Source of the DNA: DATJBC01 sp035515515
Lineage (GTDB): Bacteria; Actinomycetota; Acidimicrobiia; Acidimicrobiales; UBA8190
DNA: 26,833 nucleotides
Direction: 5' to 3'
NCBI GenBank assembly: GCA_035515515.1
Contig: DATJBC010000121.1
Location: 1-26,833 of the forward strand
Shown: positions 23,968 to 26,833 of the stretch, in pieces
Layout: each line of letters begins with the position of its first letter
Numbering within the stretch: position 1 is the stretch's first letter
Made by a program: the position numbers and the translations under genes
The notes under the pieces: model-generated
What the model was told of the DNA's origin: nothing
What the model saw: the letters and a program-made list of their open reading frames with translations, nothing else
Database searches by the model: none

Positions 23968-25587
23968 GTGGCGGCCGGCGCCGTGGTGGTGTTGGCCGCC
24001 GCCGCGGGGGCGTGGGCCGCGCTGGGCACCGGGCCGGGTCCCGGCCGTCCGTCCCCGGCGGCCGCCCCGGGCGGCGGCACCTCGGGCTCCCGGGGGTCGT
24101 CGTCGACGACCGCCCCGGCCCTGCGCCCCGGCCCCGCCGGGGTGGAGGCCCGATGGGTGGTCGAGGAGAACCGGCGGCCCGGGACGACGGCCTGGCAGAT
24201 CACCGGCCGGCCGCCGGGCACCATGGCCGGCTTCGCCAACCAGGTGTACGCCAAGGCGGGCGGGCAGATCACGCTGTACGTGTCGACCGACGCGCCCACC
24301 TTCGAGGTCCGCGCCTACCGGATGGGCTACTACGGCGGGAGCGGGGCGCGCCTGGTGTGGACGTCGCCGCCCGTCGCGGGCCATCTCCAGCCGGCGTGCC
24401 CGGTGACACCCGGGGTGAACATGGTGGCCTGCGACAACTGGTCGCCCACGCTGACGGTCACGGTGACGTCGTCCTTCGTCCAGGGCGACTACCTGTTCAA
24501 GCTGGTGGGCTCGGGCGGGCAGGCGAGCTACGTGCCGCTCACCGTGTGGGACCCGACCAGCTCGGCGACCTACGTGGTCAAGAACGACGTCTACACGTGG
24601 CAGCTGTGGAACCCCTACGGCGGCTACGACATGTACAGCGGCGTCGGGTCGTGCCCGCCCGGCGTCTACCCGCTGTGCTCCCGGGCGCGGGTGGTCTCCT
24701 ACGACCGGCCCTACGGGTACGGGGAGGGGGCCGGCGACTTCCTCGGCAGCGAGTACCCGCTCGTCCGCTTCGTCGAGCAGCACGGCCTGGACGTCACCTA
24801 CGCCACCGACGTCAACGTCGACGAGGACCCCGGTTACCTCCTCGACCACAAGGCGATGTTGTCGCTGGGGCACGACGAGGCATGGGCGCTCGACGAGCGC
24901 CAAGCCGCCCAGAACGCCGAGCAGCACGGCGTGAACATGATCTTCTTCGCGGCCAGCCCGGTCCTGCGCCACGTGCGGCCCCAGGCGTCGCCCATGGGCG
25001 CCGAGCGCGAGGTCGTCGACTACCGGGACTCCAGCTCCGACCCGCTGAACGGCCACGGCAACCCCCGCGAGGTCACCGGCAACACGTGGAGCTCCCCCCC
25101 GGCCAACTGGCCCGAGACCCCGTTCGTGGGCGAGGCGTACTCGGGCTATCTCGAGCCCCGGGTGGCGCCGGTGCCCTTCGTCGTGGCCGACGCCTCGGCG
25201 TGGATCTTCAAGGGCACCGGCCTGCACGACGGATCGGTCGTCCCCAACGTGATCGACACCGACTTCGACCAGGTCGACCCGGGGTCCGCCCCCGCCGACC
25301 TCGAGGTCCTGGGCCACTCGCCGATCCCCCCCCGGCAAGCCGAGACCAACAGGAGCGCGCCGTTCTCGGACATGACCTACTACGCCGACGCCAAGAGCGG
25401 GGCCGGGGTCTTCGACAGCGGGACGAACAGCTGGATCCCCAAGCTCTCCCCCTGCCCGGCCACGGCCACGGGCTGCCCGGCGTCCGTCGTGGACCAGATG
25501 ACGGCCAACCTGCTCGCCCTGTTCGGGAAGGGGCCTGCCGGCCGTGCCCAGCCGTCCGTGGCCAACTGGAAGTCGCTGTACCCCTGA
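23968..25587 (+). CDS. Secreted N,N-dimethylformamidase large-subunit-like protein
   Basis: A protein of at least 539 residues related to the C-terminal domain of the N,N-dimethylformamidase large subunit (an amide hydrolase family). Recognisable segments are ENRRPGTTAWQI near the N-terminus, FEVRAYRMGYYGGSGARLVW, VVSYDRPYG, LVRFVEQHGLDVTYATDVNVD and LLDHKAMLSLGHDEAWALDE. A hydrophobic export segment precedes a Gly/Ser/Thr-rich linker. The first canonical start, GTG 23968, excludes an in-frame Arg-rich stretch (GPRRRRALV) that would suit the n-region of the signal. CTG 23887 would include it, so the start is uncertain. It is divergent from the iron permease. Activity on formamides is not shown by sequence. 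Confidence 0.75.
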   Translation: MAAGAVVVLAAAAGAWAALGTGPGPGRPSPAAAPGGGTSGSRGSSSTTAPALRPGPAGVEARWVVEENRRPGTTAWQITGRPPGTMAGFANQVYAKAGGQITLYVSTDAPTFEVRAYRMGYYGGSGARLVWTSPPVAGHLQPACPVTPGVNMVACDNWSPTLTVTVTSSFVQGDYLFKLVGSGGQASYVPLTVWDPTSSATYVVKNDVYTWQLWNPYGGYDMYSGVGSCPPGVYPLCSRARVVSYDRPYGYGEGAGDFLGSEYPLVRFVEQHGLDVTYATDVNVDEDPGYLLDHKAMLSLGHDEAWALDERQAAQNAEQHGVNMIFFAASPVLRHVRPQASPMGAEREVVDYRDSSSDPLNGHGNPREVTGNTWSSPPANWPETPFVGEAYSGYLEPRVAPVPFVVADASAWIFKGTGLHDGSVVPNVIDTDFDQVDPGSAPADLEVLGHSPIPPRQAETNRSAPFSDMTYYADAKSGAGVFDSGTNSWIPKLSPCPATATGCPASVVDQMTANLLALFGKGPAGRAQPSVANWKSLYP

Positions 25588-25609
25588 GCGACACCTTTCG
25601 AGCGACACC
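25586..25609 (+). repeat. Short direct repeat upstream of a phosphoesterase gene
   Basis: GAGCGACACC occurs at 25586-25595 and 25600-25609, spaced by TTTC (period 14). It begins at the end of the previous CDS and lies about 90 bases before the next start. An operator is possible but no regulator is identified. Confidence 0.3.
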
Positions 25610-25683
25610 GGCCCACGCACCCGCTCGGGCCCTGGTTGGCCGACGCCGCCTCCGGTAGCGTCCGCGGGGCGCGAGGCACCGAC

Positions 25684-25692
25684 GGGAGAGGA
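25684..25692 (+). promoter_or_regulatory. Ribosome binding site deciding the phosphoesterase start
   Basis: GGGAGAGGA lies four bases upstream of GTG 25697 and favours this start over ATG 25721, which lies closer to the twin-arginine motif. Confidence 0.5.
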
Positions 25693-25696
25693 CCAC

Positions 25697-26833
25697 GTGT
25701 TGCGACAGCCCGGCGAGATCATGAAGACCCGGCGTGAGGTGCTCGTCGCCGGCATGGCAGGCGCCTTCGGGCTCGCCCTCCAGGCGTGCGGCGGGGCGAC
25801 CACCAAGGCGGCGTCGGGGGTCAAGCCGGCCGGCTCCGACCTCGGCGCCGTCGAGCACGTCGTGTTCCTCATGAACGAGAACCGCTCCTTCGACCACTAC
25901 TACGGCACCTACGCCGGGGTGCGCGGCTTCGGCGACCCCACCGCCCTGCCCGGCGTGTTCGAGCAGTCGTGGGACGGGGCCTCCGACGGCCACAGCGCCT
26001 CGACGTTGCGGCCCTTCCACCTGGACACCGCCACCACCGACGCCGAGTGCACCTTCGACCTGTCGCACGAGTGGAACGCCCAGCACATGTGCTGGAACAA
26101 CGGGAAGATGGACGGCTTCGTCACGACCCACACCGCGCCCCGGTTCGAAGGGCCGCAGCAGGGCGTGCTCACCATGGGCTACTACACGCGCCAGGACCTG
26201 CCGTTCTGGTATGCGCTGGCGGACGCCTTCACGATCTGCGACAACTACCACTGCTCGGTGTTCGGGCCCACCCACCCCAACCGGCTGTACGCCTGGTCCG
26301 GGACCCTGGACCCCGCGGGCCACGAAGGCGGCCCCGTGCTCATCACCAACAGCAGTCCCACCGCGCTGGGCAGCGCCCGGTGGCGCAGCATGCCCGAGGA
26401 GCTCGAGTCCAAGGGCGTCTCCTGGAAGGTGTACAACCCGCCCGGCGCCGCCTACCAGCCGTCGAGCCCGCTGTCCATCGCCATCAGCGACAACATCCTG
26501 CTGTACTTCCACCGGCACGTCTCGGACCCGTCGTCGCCTCTCTACAAGAAGGCCTTCGGGGCCACGTTCCCGAGCGACTTCCACCGCGACATCGCCAAGG
26601 ACGAGCTGCCCGCGGTGTCGTGGGTCATCCCGCCCGTCGGCTACGACGAGCACCCCCCGTCGCCCCCCGCCGCCGGGCAGTGGTTCGTCAATCAGACCCT
26701 GAGCGCGCTGGTCTCGAACCCCAAGGTGTGGTCGAAGACCGTCCTGTTCCTCATGTACGACGAGAACGACGGCTTCTTCGACCACGTCCCCCCGCCCGTC
26801 CCCCCACCCGGGACGCCGGACGAATGGCTGGAC
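25697..26833 (+). CDS. Tat-exported lipoprotein of the phospholipase C/acid phosphatase family (3' partial)
   Basis: The window holds 379 codons. The N-terminus has TRREVLVAG (residues 11-19), a twin-arginine signal, then a hydrophobic stretch and lipobox LQAC (Cys31), so the product should be exported folded and lipid-anchored. The catalytic domain belongs to the phosphoesterase family of bacterial phospholipases C and acid phosphatases. Signs are HVVFLMNENRSFDHYYGTY (about 55-73), a TYCD-like ICDNYHCSVFGPTHPNR segment, and FLMYDENDGFFDHVPPP (about 352-368). GTG 25697 has GGGAGAGGA upstream; the ATG at 25721 is a possible alternative. TAGCGT at 25656-25661 is a weak -10. The C-terminus lies outside the window. 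Confidence 0.88.
   Translation, partial: MLRQPGEIMKTRREVLVAGMAGAFGLALQACGGATTKAASGVKPAGSDLGAVEHVVFLMNENRSFDHYYGTYAGVRGFGDPTALPGVFEQSWDGASDGHSASTLRPFHLDTATTDAECTFDLSHEWNAQHMCWNNGKMDGFVTTHTAPRFEGPQQGVLTMGYYTRQDLPFWYALADAFTICDNYHCSVFGPTHPNRLYAWSGTLDPAGHEGGPVLITNSSPTALGSARWRSMPEELESKGVSWKVYNPPGAAYQPSSPLSIAISDNILLYFHRHVSDPSSPLYKKAFGATFPSDFHRDIAKDELPAVSWVIPPVGYDEHPPSPPAAGQWFVNQTLSALVSNPKVWSKTVLFLMYDENDGFFDHVPPPVPPPGTPDEWLD

Noticed and set aside
20130..25587. A single nitrile and amide degradation pathway linking nitrile hydratase with the dimethylformamidase-like protein
   Set aside because: The second protein appears exported while nitrile hydratase is cytoplasmic. The genes are on separate units about 3 kb apart, and formamidase activity is unproven.
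23872..26785. Two long minus-strand open frames opposite the dimethylformamidase-like and phosphoesterase genes
   Set aside because: Both are antisense to genes with recognisable domains and show only composition-driven sequence.
1..26833. Mobile elements, CRISPR arrays, tRNA or rRNA genes
   Set aside because: No transposase or integrase motif, regularly spaced repeat array or recognisable tRNA or rRNA sequence was found by reading; a covariance-model search was not possible.

Overview
The window is very GC-rich and densely packed. GTG starts dominate, genes often overlap by four bases, and there are candidate leaderless promoters and a DtxR/IdeR-type iron box. This points to an actinobacterium. 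The gene mix (DUF3817 protein, surface-glycan genes, cobalt-type nitrile hydratase) would suit Acidimicrobiia or a relative, but the taxon is inference. No rRNA, tRNA, CRISPR array, integrase or transposase was seen, and no gap between genes exceeds 300 bases.

Region 1 (1-19278) looks like a surface polysaccharide or glycolipid locus. It holds two paralogous secreted GH5-type glycoside hydrolases, the first cut by the window edge. Between them lies a minus-strand pair, a nucleotidyltransferase-fold protein and a methyltransferase. Six glycosyltransferases follow (three GT2, three GT4), with a polyprenyl-phosphate glycosylphosphotransferase that would start glycan assembly on the lipid carrier, two CmoB-like methyltransferases and an FkbM methyltransferase. 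At its centre is a minus-strand operon of GT2, left-handed beta-helix acyltransferase, fatty acyl-AMP ligase (FAAL) and free-standing acyl carrier protein, each junction a GTGA start/stop overlap. My reading is that the FAAL loads an acyl chain onto the ACP and the acyltransferase moves it, or another acyl group, onto the glycan built by the neighbouring glycosyltransferases. This is the most unusual system in the window. No flippase, polymerase or ABC exporter is present, so export genes should lie outside.

Region 2 (19288-22308) holds two small membrane proteins (one DUF3817), a cobalt-type nitrile hydratase operon on the minus strand in the order beta, alpha, activator, and a small lipoprotein with a probable leaderless promoter.

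Region 3 (22305-26833) holds a small methyltransferase downstream of an FTR1/EfeU-type iron permease on the minus strand. The permease promoter carries a DtxR/IdeR-like box on its -10 element. Divergent from it is a secreted protein related to the N,N-dimethylformamidase large subunit, followed by a Tat-exported lipoprotein of the phospholipase C/acid phosphatase family that runs off the window.
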